NCBI GenBank assembly: GCA_038043245.1
Contig: JBBTCH010000025.1
Coordinates: 1 to 30,846 of the forward strand
DNA length: 30,846 nucleotides
Direction: 5' to 3'
DNA from: JACPFV01 sp038043245
GTDB lineage: Bacteria > Pseudomonadota > Gammaproteobacteria > Nevskiales > Nevskiaceae
This document shows positions 24,750 through 30,846 of this stretch, piece after piece. Below the pieces are notes generated by a model. That model saw only the letters and a list, made by a program, of their open reading frames with translations. It did not search any database and had not been told where the DNA came from. Position numbers and translations under genes: made by a program. The first letter of the stretch is position 1, and the number at the start of each line of letters is the position of its first letter.

Positions 24750-25795
24750 TGACACTCTCGAAGCCGATGTTGCTCGCACTCGGTGCACTGGCTGCGACGG
24801 TTCTGCTGCTCTGGAGTCTCGGGCCCGTGCTGACACCGTTCGCCGCCGCCGCCGGCCTCGCCTATCTCGGCGATCCGCTGGTGGACCGGCTGGAGAAACT
24901 CAAGCTCTCGCGCACGCTCGCCGTGACCCTGGTGTTCGTGGTGATTTTTGCCTTCAGCCTGCTGATGCTGGCCTTGTTGACGCCGCTGCTGATCGAGCAG
25001 ATCGCCGCGTTTTTCCACTCCCTGCCCGACTGGTTGCGCTGGGCGCAGGCAAAACTGGTCGCACTGGGCCTGCCGCTGCCGGGGCTGGATGCCGAAGCCC
25101 TGCGCGTGCTGCTGAGCGAGCACGGCGCACAGGCTGGCGGTATCGCCAGCGCGCTGCTGAAACCGGTGACGCAATCGGGCCTCGCACTGATGGGCTTTGC
25201 CGCCAATCTGCTGCTGATTCCGGTGGTCACGTTCTATCTGCTGCGCGACTGGGACGTGCTGATGTCGCGCATCCACGCGCTGATCCCGCAGGTCGCACGA
25301 CCCACCGTCGAAACGCTGGCGCGCGAAACCGACGAGGTGCTCGGCGCCTTCCTCCGCGGCCAACTGCTGGTGATGGCAGCGCTGGCACTGATCTACACCC
25401 TCGGCCTGATGGCCGCAGGCCTGAACCTCGCGCTGCTGATCGGGCTGGCCGCCGGGCTGGTCAGTTTCGTGCCTTATCTCGGCTTCATCGTCGGACTTGG
25501 CGCTGCATCCGTCGCCATGCTGGTGCAGACGCCGGAACTGGCGGCGCTGCTACCGGTGGTGGCGGTGTTCGCCATCGGCCAGGCGCTGGAAAGCATGCTG
25601 CTGACACCGTGGCTGGTGGGCGACCGCATCGGCCTGCATCCGGTCGCAGTGATCTTCGCGGTGATGGCCGGCGCGCAATGGTTCGGTCTGGTCGGCGTGC
25701 TGCTGGCGCTGCCGGCGGCGGCGATCATCGCCGTGCTGCTGCGCTACGCCCACGCGCGCTGGGCACCGAAAGCGACATCGACCGCCAGCGAATGA
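24749..25795 (+). CDS. AI-2E family permease (PerM/YhhT-like)
   Basis: The 348-residue inner-membrane protein has about eight hydrophobic helices. The pattern, with an early FAAAAGLAYLGDPLVDRLE region, TFYLLRDWDVL in the middle and the glycine-rich helices YLGFIVGLGAA and VGDRIGLHPVAVIFAVMAGAQWFGLVGVLLALPAAA, is typical of the AI-2E transporter family. Members export or exchange solutes; the substrate is unproven here. Start and stop both overlap neighbouring genes, so it is co-translated with DUF2066 and hda. Confidence 0.9.
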   Translation: MTLSKPMLLALGALAATVLLLWSLGPVLTPFAAAAGLAYLGDPLVDRLEKLKLSRTLAVTLVFVVIFAFSLLMLALLTPLLIEQIAAFFHSLPDWLRWAQAKLVALGLPLPGLDAEALRVLLSEHGAQAGGIASALLKPVTQSGLALMGFAANLLLIPVVTFYLLRDWDVLMSRIHALIPQVARPTVETLARETDEVLGAFLRGQLLVMAALALIYTLGLMAAGLNLALLIGLAAGLVSFVPYLGFIVGLGAASVAMLVQTPELAALLPVVAVFAIGQALESMLLTPWLVGDRIGLHPVAVIFAVMAGAQWFGLVGVLLALPAAAIIAVLLRYAHARWAPKATSTASE

Positions 25796-26493
25796 CCGTA
25801 GTTTCGCAACTGCCCCTGGGCGTGCAGCTGCGCGAGCCGGTCAGCTTTGCCACGTTCTGGCCCGGCCCCAACGCGGACGCCGTCGCCGCGTTGCATGCAC
25901 TGGCTTCAGGCCCGGGCGCGGTGTTCCTCTACAGCGCCGGCGGTTATGGCAAAACCCATCTGCTGCAGGCGCTGGCGCGTGCCGCCACGGAGGCCGGACG
26001 CCGCGCCGCTTACCTGGACCTGCACGAATTCCGCGGCCAGCCGCCGACCGCGCTCGAAGGGCTTGAGCAACAGGATGTGGTCTGTCTGGATTCGATGCAC
26101 ACGGCGTTCTTGCAATCGCCGTGGACGCTGGGCGTTCTGCGCCTGACCGACGAGTTGCGCGCGCGCGGCAAAAGCATCGCGCTGGCGGCGAAGCAACCGC
26201 CCGAGCGCGCCGACAGCGTGCTGCCCGACCTCGCCACGCGGCTGTCGGCCTTCACCGTGTTTGGATTGAAGCCGCTGCTCGACCCGGACCGCCGCGCTTA
26301 CCTGCGCGAGCGTGCCGCCGCGCGCGGGCTGGAGATGAGCGAGGACGTCGCCGCGCTGATCGTCTCGCGCATGGAGCGCAGCATCTCCGAGCTGCTGGCG
26401 GTGGTGGAACAGCTCGACCGCGCGGCGCTCGCCGCGCAGCGCAAACTCACTCTGCCGTTTGTGCGCTCGACACTCGGGCTGAGCGGGCGGTGA
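25792..26493 (+). CDS. hda: DnaA regulatory inactivator Hda
   Basis: The 233-residue protein begins MTVVSQLPLGVQLRE; QLPLGV is the beta-clamp-binding motif that Hda uses to load on the sliding clamp. The AAA+ domain follows: Walker A region SAGGYGKTHLL with K54, Walker B VVCLDSMH around 96-103, an arginine-finger region ATRLSAF with R150, and the C-terminal DRAALAAQRKLTLPFVR. Hda promotes ATP hydrolysis by DnaA and so limits re-initiation. The first glycine of the P-loop is replaced by serine (S48), an unusual change. It overlaps the permease by 4 bp and the convergent DUF2069 gene by 47 bp. Confidence 0.93.
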   Translation: MTVVSQLPLGVQLREPVSFATFWPGPNADAVAALHALASGPGAVFLYSAGGYGKTHLLQALARAATEAGRRAAYLDLHEFRGQPPTALEGLEQQDVVCLDSMHTAFLQSPWTLGVLRLTDELRARGKSIALAAKQPPERADSVLPDLATRLSAFTVFGLKPLLDPDRRAYLRERAAARGLEMSEDVAALIVSRMERSISELLAVVEQLDRAALAAQRKLTLPFVRSTLGLSGR

Positions 26494-26788
26494 TACGCAC
26501 GAACAGGATCAGCGCAATGAAATCGGCCGCCGCCAGCGAAGCCAGCGCAAACGCCAGCGTGCGCTGCGCCGGATTCGCATAACCTTCGGCGAGCAAAAAA
26601 GCGCAGTAGAACGTCAGGCCCATCGACGCCCACGCCGCGGTGTAAGCGCGGCCCTTGATCAAACCCGGCAGCGGCAACAGCAACAGCAGCGCGGCGGCGA
26701 TACCCAGCGACGACTGCGTCGTCAGCAGCAGCGCCGACATCAGAGAAAAATGCAGCGCCAGCATCACCCCATGAGTCCATTTCTGCAT
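26447..26788 (-). CDS. DUF2069 membrane protein
   Basis: The 113-residue protein has four predicted helices (about 8-25, 27-43, 48-68, 80-98) and matches DUF2069, a small integral-membrane family of unknown function usually next to wrbA in Gammaproteobacteria. Here wrbA is on the same strand upstream, separated by an unrelated DUF3617-containing gene. Its 3' end overlaps hda by 47 bp in the opposite direction. No clear ribosome-binding site is seen. Confidence 0.8.
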   Translation of the reverse strand: MQKWTHGVMLALHFSLMSALLLTTQSSLGIAAALLLLLPLPGLIKGRAYTAAWASMGLTFYCAFLLAEGYANPAQRTLAFALASLAAADFIALILFVRITARSARVSSAQTAE

Positions 26789-26840
26789 TTTTTAGCGTCA
26801 CCCGCCTGAAGGCATTTGCGGCTCATTCTGGCGCAAAAGC

Positions 26841-26877
26841 AAAAACAGGTGATGCGGATTGCGCATCACCTGTTTTC
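26841..26877 (-). terminator. Intrinsic terminator, possibly bidirectional
   Basis: ACAGGTGATGCG and CGCATCACCTGT form a perfect 12-bp stem with a 5-base loop. A-rich sequence flanks one side and T-rich sequence the other, so it can end transcription on either strand. It lies 60 bp downstream of the DUF3617-containing gene on the minus strand and is the clearest intrinsic terminator in the window. Confidence 0.88.
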
Positions 26878-26936
26878 TGAAACCAGCCTTGAAGGGCGAA
26901 AACAGATTTAAGCGGATGGGTCCCGCGTTTTTCGCG

Positions 26937-28139
26937 CTAGTGGATGCCGTAATGCGCCTTGATTGCCGGCTCGAAGCGGTCAACGATCTCCGGGTACAAC
27001 GCCACGGTCGCGGCCACCGCCATCACGTAATCGCTGCGTGCCTGATAGCTGCTCTGCATGTAGACGATCATCTGGTCGATGCTGTCGAACGACTGGTCGG
27101 AACTCGCACGGATGGAATCCCAGCCGCCGATCGCCAGCGCCGCGCCAGTGTCCTGCGCCACTTCTTTGACTTTATCTTTTGCCGCGCTGCCGAACAGGCT
27201 GCTGGCCAGGCCGCCCCACGGCCCTGCGACCGATGCCAGCGCCGAGCTCGCGGCTTCGGTGGCTTTCTCAGCCGCCATGTTGGTGGCAACGCCGGCCGCT
27301 GCCGCTTGCAAGGCCTTGCCGGCCCAATCGGTGGGATTGCCGTCGCGCTTGAACGGCATCACGAACTTGCCCTGCCCGTCGGCGCGCGGCGCCGGCATCG
27401 GCGCCTTGGCCATGGCGGCGGTGAGACTGCCCAGAGAAGTAACCTTTTGCAGGATCTCGCGCGCCCTGGCGACCTGCGCCAGATTCTCACCATTGGTACC
27501 AGCAGCGCCGGACAACAGCATGGCCTGCATGCCGACACCAAACGCAGCGTCCGCCATACCGGAACTGCCGCCGGTTGCCGGCACGGCAGCGGGGGCAGCC
27601 GCAGGCGCGCTCGGTGGTGCTGAAAAAACTGGAGCCGCAGGTGCCGCGGGAGCGACAGGCGCAGCAGCCATCTGCGGCGCGGCCGCGGTCGAACCGAGCG
27701 TGGACTGGGTGCAGTCGGCGGTACGGCGGCCGGTGAGCACGGTCACGGTCTTGATGTTCATGCCCATCATCTGCGACAGGTTCTCGCTGCGCACGCTGTA
27801 GCCGGCGGCGTTGTAGCTGGCGACGCCACGGCCGCTCATGGTGTAACCCTGCGCCTGACAGGTCATGGTCCAGTTGGCACTGCCGCCGTTGGCGCTGTAG
27901 CCGGTGTACTGGCAGGGATTGTTCGCCGCGGTGCCGGCGGTGAACGCCTTCTGGCCGCCATCGGCGAGGTCAGCGGCGGTCAGGCATTGCTGGCCGCTGA
28001 ACGGGGTCGGCTGGCTGCCGGTGCCTTCGACCGTGACCGTGCCGCTGTAGTCATACAGGCCGGGCGTCAAACCCGACTGGGCGACGGCGGAAAAGCTGAT
28101 GAATAGGGGGATGGCAGCCAGCAAACTGATGCGTGTCAT
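26937..28139 (-). CDS. Exported DUF3617-domain protein with Ala/Pro linker and novel C-terminus
   Basis: With the start ATG 28139 (CGGAG upstream) the protein has 400 residues: a signal peptide (1-20), a DUF3617-like domain (about 24-145), an Ala/Pro linker (about 152-190), and a C-terminal region (about 195-400). The DUF3617 part has GLYDYSGTVTVEG, CLTAADLAD and WTMTCQ, with cysteines C52, C76, C94 and C143 likely forming two disulfides. The C-terminal region has a helical Ala-rich segment (about 275-335) and ends WDSIRASSDQSFDSIDQ...LYPEIVDRFEPAIKAHYG. I do not recognise the C-terminal region. It is probably periplasmic. It interrupts the usual DUF2069-wrbA pairing. Confidence 0.75.
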   Translation of the reverse strand: MTRISLLAAIPLFISFSAVAQSGLTPGLYDYSGTVTVEGTGSQPTPFSGQQCLTAADLADGGQKAFTAGTAANNPCQYTGYSANGGSANWTMTCQAQGYTMSGRGVASYNAAGYSVRSENLSQMMGMNIKTVTVLTGRRTADCTQSTLGSTAAAPQMAAAPVAPAAPAAPVFSAPPSAPAAAPAAVPATGGSSGMADAAFGVGMQAMLLSGAAGTNGENLAQVARAREILQKVTSLGSLTAAMAKAPMPAPRADGQGKFVMPFKRDGNPTDWAGKALQAAAAGVATNMAAEKATEAASSALASVAGPWGGLASSLFGSAAKDKVKEVAQDTGAALAIGGWDSIRASSDQSFDSIDQMIVYMQSSYQARSDYVMAVAATVALYPEIVDRFEPAIKAHYGIH

Positions 28140-28222
28140 GTGTGCTCCGTGGGTGCTTCGAAGATTGCGCACGCATCTCAACGGATGCCCGGACCGCCGT
28201 CATCCCCCAAACGAGGGAGCAA

Positions 28223-28819
28223 TCAGTTTTTCAATTTCAGAGCAATCTCTGCAACGCGCTTGCCCAGGGCCTCGCATAAGGCGGCTTCTTCTCTCGACAA
28301 CTCACGAGGCCGGGTTCCGCCACCGGCAACGTGGCTGGCGCCATACGGCGTGCCGCCGCTCTGCGTCGCGTTCAGTTCCGGGTTCGTATACGGCAGACCC
28401 ACCAGTAACATGCCCTGATGCAACAGCGGCAGCATCATTGATAAGAGCGTGGATTCCTGGCCGCCGTGCATCGAAGCGGTCGAGGTGAACACCGCCGCCG
28501 GCTTGCCGGCCAGCGCGCCGGACATCCATAAACCGCCGGTGGAATCCAGAAAATGCTTGAGCGGCGCCGCCATGTTGCCGAATCGCGTCGGGCTGCCGAG
28601 GATCAATCCGGCGCATTCGCTGAGATCTTTGTCCTGCACGTACGGCGCACCTTCAGGCGGCACCGGAGGAATTGTTTTTTCGGTCTGCGCTGCCACCGGC
28701 GGCACGGTGCGCAACCTTGCAGCACAGCCCGCCACCGACTCGACGCCGCGCGCAACCCGCCGCGCCATGTTTGCCACCGAGCCGTTACGGGAGTAATAAA
28801 GCACGAGGATTTCAGTCAT
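28223..28819 (-). CDS. wrbA: NAD(P)H:quinone oxidoreductase WrbA
   Basis: The 198-residue flavodoxin-fold enzyme has the FMN phosphate loop YYSRNGSVANMARRVARG, the second loop SPTRFGNMAAPLKHFLD and STASMHGGQESTLLSM, the WrbA-specific segment, ending with SHVAGGG. It reduces quinones with NAD(P)H by two-electron transfer, protecting against oxidative stress, as a tetramer in the cytoplasm. The DUF2069 partner is found further downstream on the same strand. It diverges from the NTF2-like gene, with only 30 bp between starts, and the ribosome-binding site (TTGGA) is weak. Confidence 0.93.
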   Translation of the reverse strand: MTEILVLYYSRNGSVANMARRVARGVESVAGCAARLRTVPPVAAQTEKTIPPVPPEGAPYVQDKDLSECAGLILGSPTRFGNMAAPLKHFLDSTGGLWMSGALAGKPAAVFTSTASMHGGQESTLLSMMLPLLHQGMLLVGLPYTNPELNATQSGGTPYGASHVAGGGTRPRELSREEAALCEALGKRVAEIALKLKN

Positions 28820-28849
28820 AACGATTCCAACAAAGGGGAGACATCAGCG

Positions 28850-29314
28850 GTGAACTCTAACGAACAATTGATTCAGCGTTTTTACAGCGCTTTCCAGAAA
28901 AAAGACCACGCCGGCATGGCCGCCTGCTATCACAAGGATGTCGTGTTCTCCGACCCGGTGTTCATCGGCCTCAAGGGCGACCGCGCCCGCGGCATGTGGA
29001 AGATGCTGTGTATCAGCGGCGCTGACCTGCGCCTCGAATATGACAAGGTGATGGCCGACGAGGAAGTCGGCTCGGCGCATTGGGATGCTTGGTACACCTT
29101 CTCCAAAACCGGCCGTAAGGTGCTGAACCGGATTGACGCGACCTTCCAGTTCCGCGACGGCCTGATTTACCGGCACAACGACAACTTCGACCTGCACGCC
29201 TGGGCCGGACAGGCACTGGGCCTGCCTGGCAAGCTGCTCGGCGGCACCGGCTTCATGCAGGGCAAGATCCGCGCGATGGCGGGAAAATCGCTCGACGATT
29301 TTCTGAAAAGCTAG
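28850..29314 (+). CDS. NTF2/SnoaL-like fold protein
   Basis: The start is GTG 28850 with GGGGAG 9 bases upstream, giving 154 residues. The NTF2 fold is recognised from NSNEQLIQRFYSAFQKKDHAGMAACYHKDVVFSDPVF at the start, the RMDATFQFRDG-like strand RIDATFQFRDGLIYRHNDNFDLHAW and a C-terminal LDDFLKS. Such cone-shaped proteins bind or isomerise small hydrophobic molecules. Catalytic residues cannot be named. It diverges from wrbA and its stop overlaps the convergent transglycosylase stop in CTAG. Confidence 0.85.
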   Translation: MNSNEQLIQRFYSAFQKKDHAGMAACYHKDVVFSDPVFIGLKGDRARGMWKMLCISGADLRLEYDKVMADEEVGSAHWDAWYTFSKTGRKVLNRIDATFQFRDGLIYRHNDNFDLHAWAGQALGLPGKLLGGTGFMQGKIRAMAGKSLDDFLKS

Positions 29315-29952
29315 CTGCGGTACCAGCGTTTGTTCAGCGCGCGAATCACCTGATCGGGATATTCGCGCCTGCCGTAGCTGCCGTTGTAGCGCGCTAGCGC
29401 CTTCACCAAGTCGCCGCGCTCTAGGTCGTAGTAGTAACGCAGGATGGTGCAGCCCATGCGCAGATTGGTGCGTGCGTCGAACAGGCTGGCGTCGGAACGT
29501 TTCAACTCCTTCAACCAGAACGGCATGATCTGCATATAGCCCTGCGCACCGGCGCTGGAGATGGCGTGACGATTGAAGCGGCTTTCAACGTCAATCACCG
29601 CCAGTGCGAGCTCCGGCTGCACTCGCGCGCGTTGCGCTTCACTGTGAAGCAACCGCAGGAACTGCAGGCGCGCGTCGGCATCCGGCAAAGCCTTGGGCAC
29701 ATGGCGCTGGAGGCGCACCGACATGTCGCTGAGCCAGACTTCGGCGTCGTATTTGTCCTCGAAGCTGTCGGCATTGGCGATCGCCTTTTCGAGCAGCACG
29801 CGTAACTCCGGGTCGGGGTCGCCGGTGGGGCTGGCGTAACTTGCGGCCGGGAGGAACAAAGAGCACAGCAAAATTATTTCACGCAGAGACGCAAAGACAC
29901 CAAGGAAAGAAAAGCTTTTTATAGAAACTCTTTTCACTTTGCGTCTTTGCAT
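29311..29952 (-). CDS. Lytic transglycosylase, SLT family
   Basis: The 213-residue protein has a hydrophobic signal-like segment (IILLCSLFLPAASYA, about 26-40), then a helical region and an SLT goose-lysozyme-type domain (about 112-205). The catalytic glutamate is E123 in VIDVESRF, followed by GAQGYMQIMP and ALARYNGSYG. It cleaves peptidoglycan between MurNAc and GlcNAc, forming 1,6-anhydro ends, in the periplasm. The ATG at 29952 and the first 27 codons lie in a dispersed inverted repeat, so the native start may be elsewhere, for example TTG codons within the hydrophobic segment. The proS gene ends 18 bp upstream in the same direction. Confidence 0.82.
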   Translation of the reverse strand: MQRRKVKRVSIKSFSFLGVFASLREIILLCSLFLPAASYASPTGDPDPELRVLLEKAIANADSFEDKYDAEVWLSDMSVRLQRHVPKALPDADARLQFLRLLHSEAQRARVQPELALAVIDVESRFNRHAISSAGAQGYMQIMPFWLKELKRSDASLFDARTNLRMGCTILRYYYDLERGDLVKALARYNGSYGRREYPDQVIRALNKRWYRS

Positions 29953-29968
29953 CTCTGCGCGAGAATTT
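29872..29968. repeat. Dispersed inverted repeat, family C (CGCAGAGACGCAAAG type)
   Basis: Left arm 29872-29914 (core ACGCAGAGACGCAAAGAC) and right arm 29930-29968 (core CTTTGCGTCTTTGCATCTC) are imperfect complements. The CGCAGAGACGCAAAG motif is a known type of extragenic palindromic repeat in bacteria. The element begins 2 nt after the proS TAA stop and covers the start of the transglycosylase gene. Confidence 0.85.
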
Positions 29969-29970
29969 CT

Positions 29971-30846
29971 TTACGCTTTAAGTTTTTCCAGCACTGCCTG
30001 CGCGGTCGCCGGAATCATCTCCACCGCCGCGCCACGACGATGTTTGTATTCGAACTGATTGTTGGCCAGAGACTTGTCGCCAATCACCACGCGGTGCGGG
30101 ATGCCGATGAGATCGGCGTCGGCGAACATGCCGCCGGGCCGCAGGCCACGGTCGTCCAGCGCCACTTCGACGCCAGCCGCTGACAGTTCATCGTGCAGTT
30201 TCTCGGCAGCGGCTTTCGCCGCGGGGGATTTATCCGCGTTGATCGGGCAGACGATGACGCGGAACGGCGCCAGTGAATCCGGCCAGATGATGCCGTTGGC
30301 GTCGTTGCTCTGCTCGATGACTGCAGCGGCCAGGCGGCCGATGCCAATGCCGTAGCAGCCCATCTCCGGTGTCACCGCCGCGCCTTTTTCGTCAAGCACG
30401 CTGAGCTTCATCGCCTCGCTGTATTTCTTGCCGAGCTGGAAGATGTGACCACCCTCAATGCCGCGATAGAACTTGATGGTGCCGACACCGTCGGGCGACG
30501 CATCGCCTTCCTTGAGCCCCTTGGCCGCGGACACCTCGACGTTGCAGGCGAACGTGCCGCCCTCGGCGACCGCCAGCTGGTCTTCGCCAGTCGCGGCGAG
30601 AATGTGAAACTCCTCGGACTTGGCGCCGCCGATGTTGCCGCTGTCGGCGCTGACGATGCGGAACTCAACGCCGAGCCGCGTGAAGATCTTCGTGTAGGCC
30701 GCGCGCATGTTGTCGTATTCGCGCTGCAGGCCGGCTTCGTCCATGTGGAAGGAATAGGCATCCTTCATCAGGAACTCGCGCGAGCGCATGACGCCGAAAC
30801 GCGGCCGGATCTCGTCGCGGAACTTGGTCTGGATCTGGTAGTAGTT
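29971..30846 (-). CDS. proS: Prolyl-tRNA synthetase, C-terminal portion (window edge)
   Basis: The gene runs off the right edge, leaving about 291 residues. They start inside class II motif 2 (FRDEIRPRFGVMRSREFLMKDAYSFH) and continue to motif 3 (MGCYGIGIGRL) and the anticodon-binding domain (VALDDRGLRPGGMFADADLIGIPHRVVIGD). It charges tRNA-Pro. Between motif 2 and motif 3 the residues ACNVEVSAAKGLKEGDASPDG (30489-30550) link directly to the GTIKFYRGIEGGHIFQLG segment. E. coli-type ProRS carries an insertion (editing) domain of about 180 residues here, so this one appears to lack it. The gene is followed 18 bp later by the transglycosylase in the same direction. Confidence 0.93.
   Translation of the reverse strand, partial: NYYQIQTKFRDEIRPRFGVMRSREFLMKDAYSFHMDEAGLQREYDNMRAAYTKIFTRLGVEFRIVSADSGNIGGAKSEEFHILAATGEDQLAVAEGGTFACNVEVSAAKGLKEGDASPDGVGTIKFYRGIEGGHIFQLGKKYSEAMKLSVLDEKGAAVTPEMGCYGIGIGRLAAAVIEQSNDANGIIWPDSLAPFRVIVCPINADKSPAAKAAAEKLHDELSAAGVEVALDDRGLRPGGMFADADLIGIPHRVVIGDKSLANNQFEYKHRRGAAVEMIPATAQAVLEKLKA

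Noticed and set aside
24670..26493. A 607-codon frame joining sequence from the DUF2066 and permease region to Hda
   Set aside because: Only the part from 25792 is Hda. Upstream it is out of frame with two real genes, and the ATGA overlap marks the true Hda start.

Overview
The window is dense, high-GC bacterial chromosome with almost no non-coding DNA. The gene orders purM-purN-DUF3108, diverging from DUF2066-PerM-like permease-hda, together with DUF2069/wrbA and proS/lytic transglycosylase neighbours, point to a Gammaproteobacterium, perhaps on the Nevskiales/Xanthomonadales side. The genus cannot be read from the sequence. The left edge begins with 20 consecutive C residues, which looks like a contig-end artefact.

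Layout. (1) 46-7206, signalling: a same-strand run of a lone receiver, a receiver-PAS protein, an MHYT-PAS hybrid histidine kinase and a receiver-EAL c-di-GMP phosphodiesterase, then a NarL-type regulator diverging from a PAS/HisKA_3 sensor kinase. (2) 7250-11500: a secreted thioredoxin-like protein behind a promoter region with repeated GGA..TCC palindromes, a fatty acyl-CoA ligase diverging from a small cupredoxin-like protein, dodecin, a DUF2937-like protein and an orphan MlaC. (3) 11512-16300: two glutathione S-transferases, a lipoprotein alpha/beta hydrolase, and a collinear run of VOC protein, permuted papain-fold protein, TetR-like regulator and tandem TM2 protein. (4) 16306-17489: two AT-richer genes, each followed by an integron attC-like hairpin or part of one; I read this as a small cassette remnant. 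(5) 17482-19931: a cupin/class III cyclase fusion, a CBS protein translationally coupled to an acyl-CoA thioesterase, and a small lipoprotein. (6) 19928-26788: a Nudix/metallo-beta-lactamase fusion, the purine genes, DUF3108, DUF2066, permease, Hda and DUF2069. (7) 26937-30846: an unusual DUF3617-containing exported protein, WrbA, an NTF2-like protein, a lytic transglycosylase and the 3' part of proS.

Structure between genes. At least three dispersed inverted-repeat families occupy gaps. Three copies lie 1-2 nt after a stop codon (hydrolase, purM, proS), and two of these appear to supply the start codon of the downstream gene (purN and the transglycosylase). Tail-to-tail gene pairs often share their ends, including two 4-bp CTAG overlaps. 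No CRISPR array, rRNA, tRNA, IS transposase or phage gene was seen, and no gene-free stretch exceeds 300 bases (the longest is 7766-8002).

The observations most worth checking are a proS that lacks the usual insertion (editing) domain between motifs 2 and 3, the integron-like cassette remnant, the repeat-derived gene starts, and the palindromic operator-like cluster upstream of the thioredoxin-like gene.
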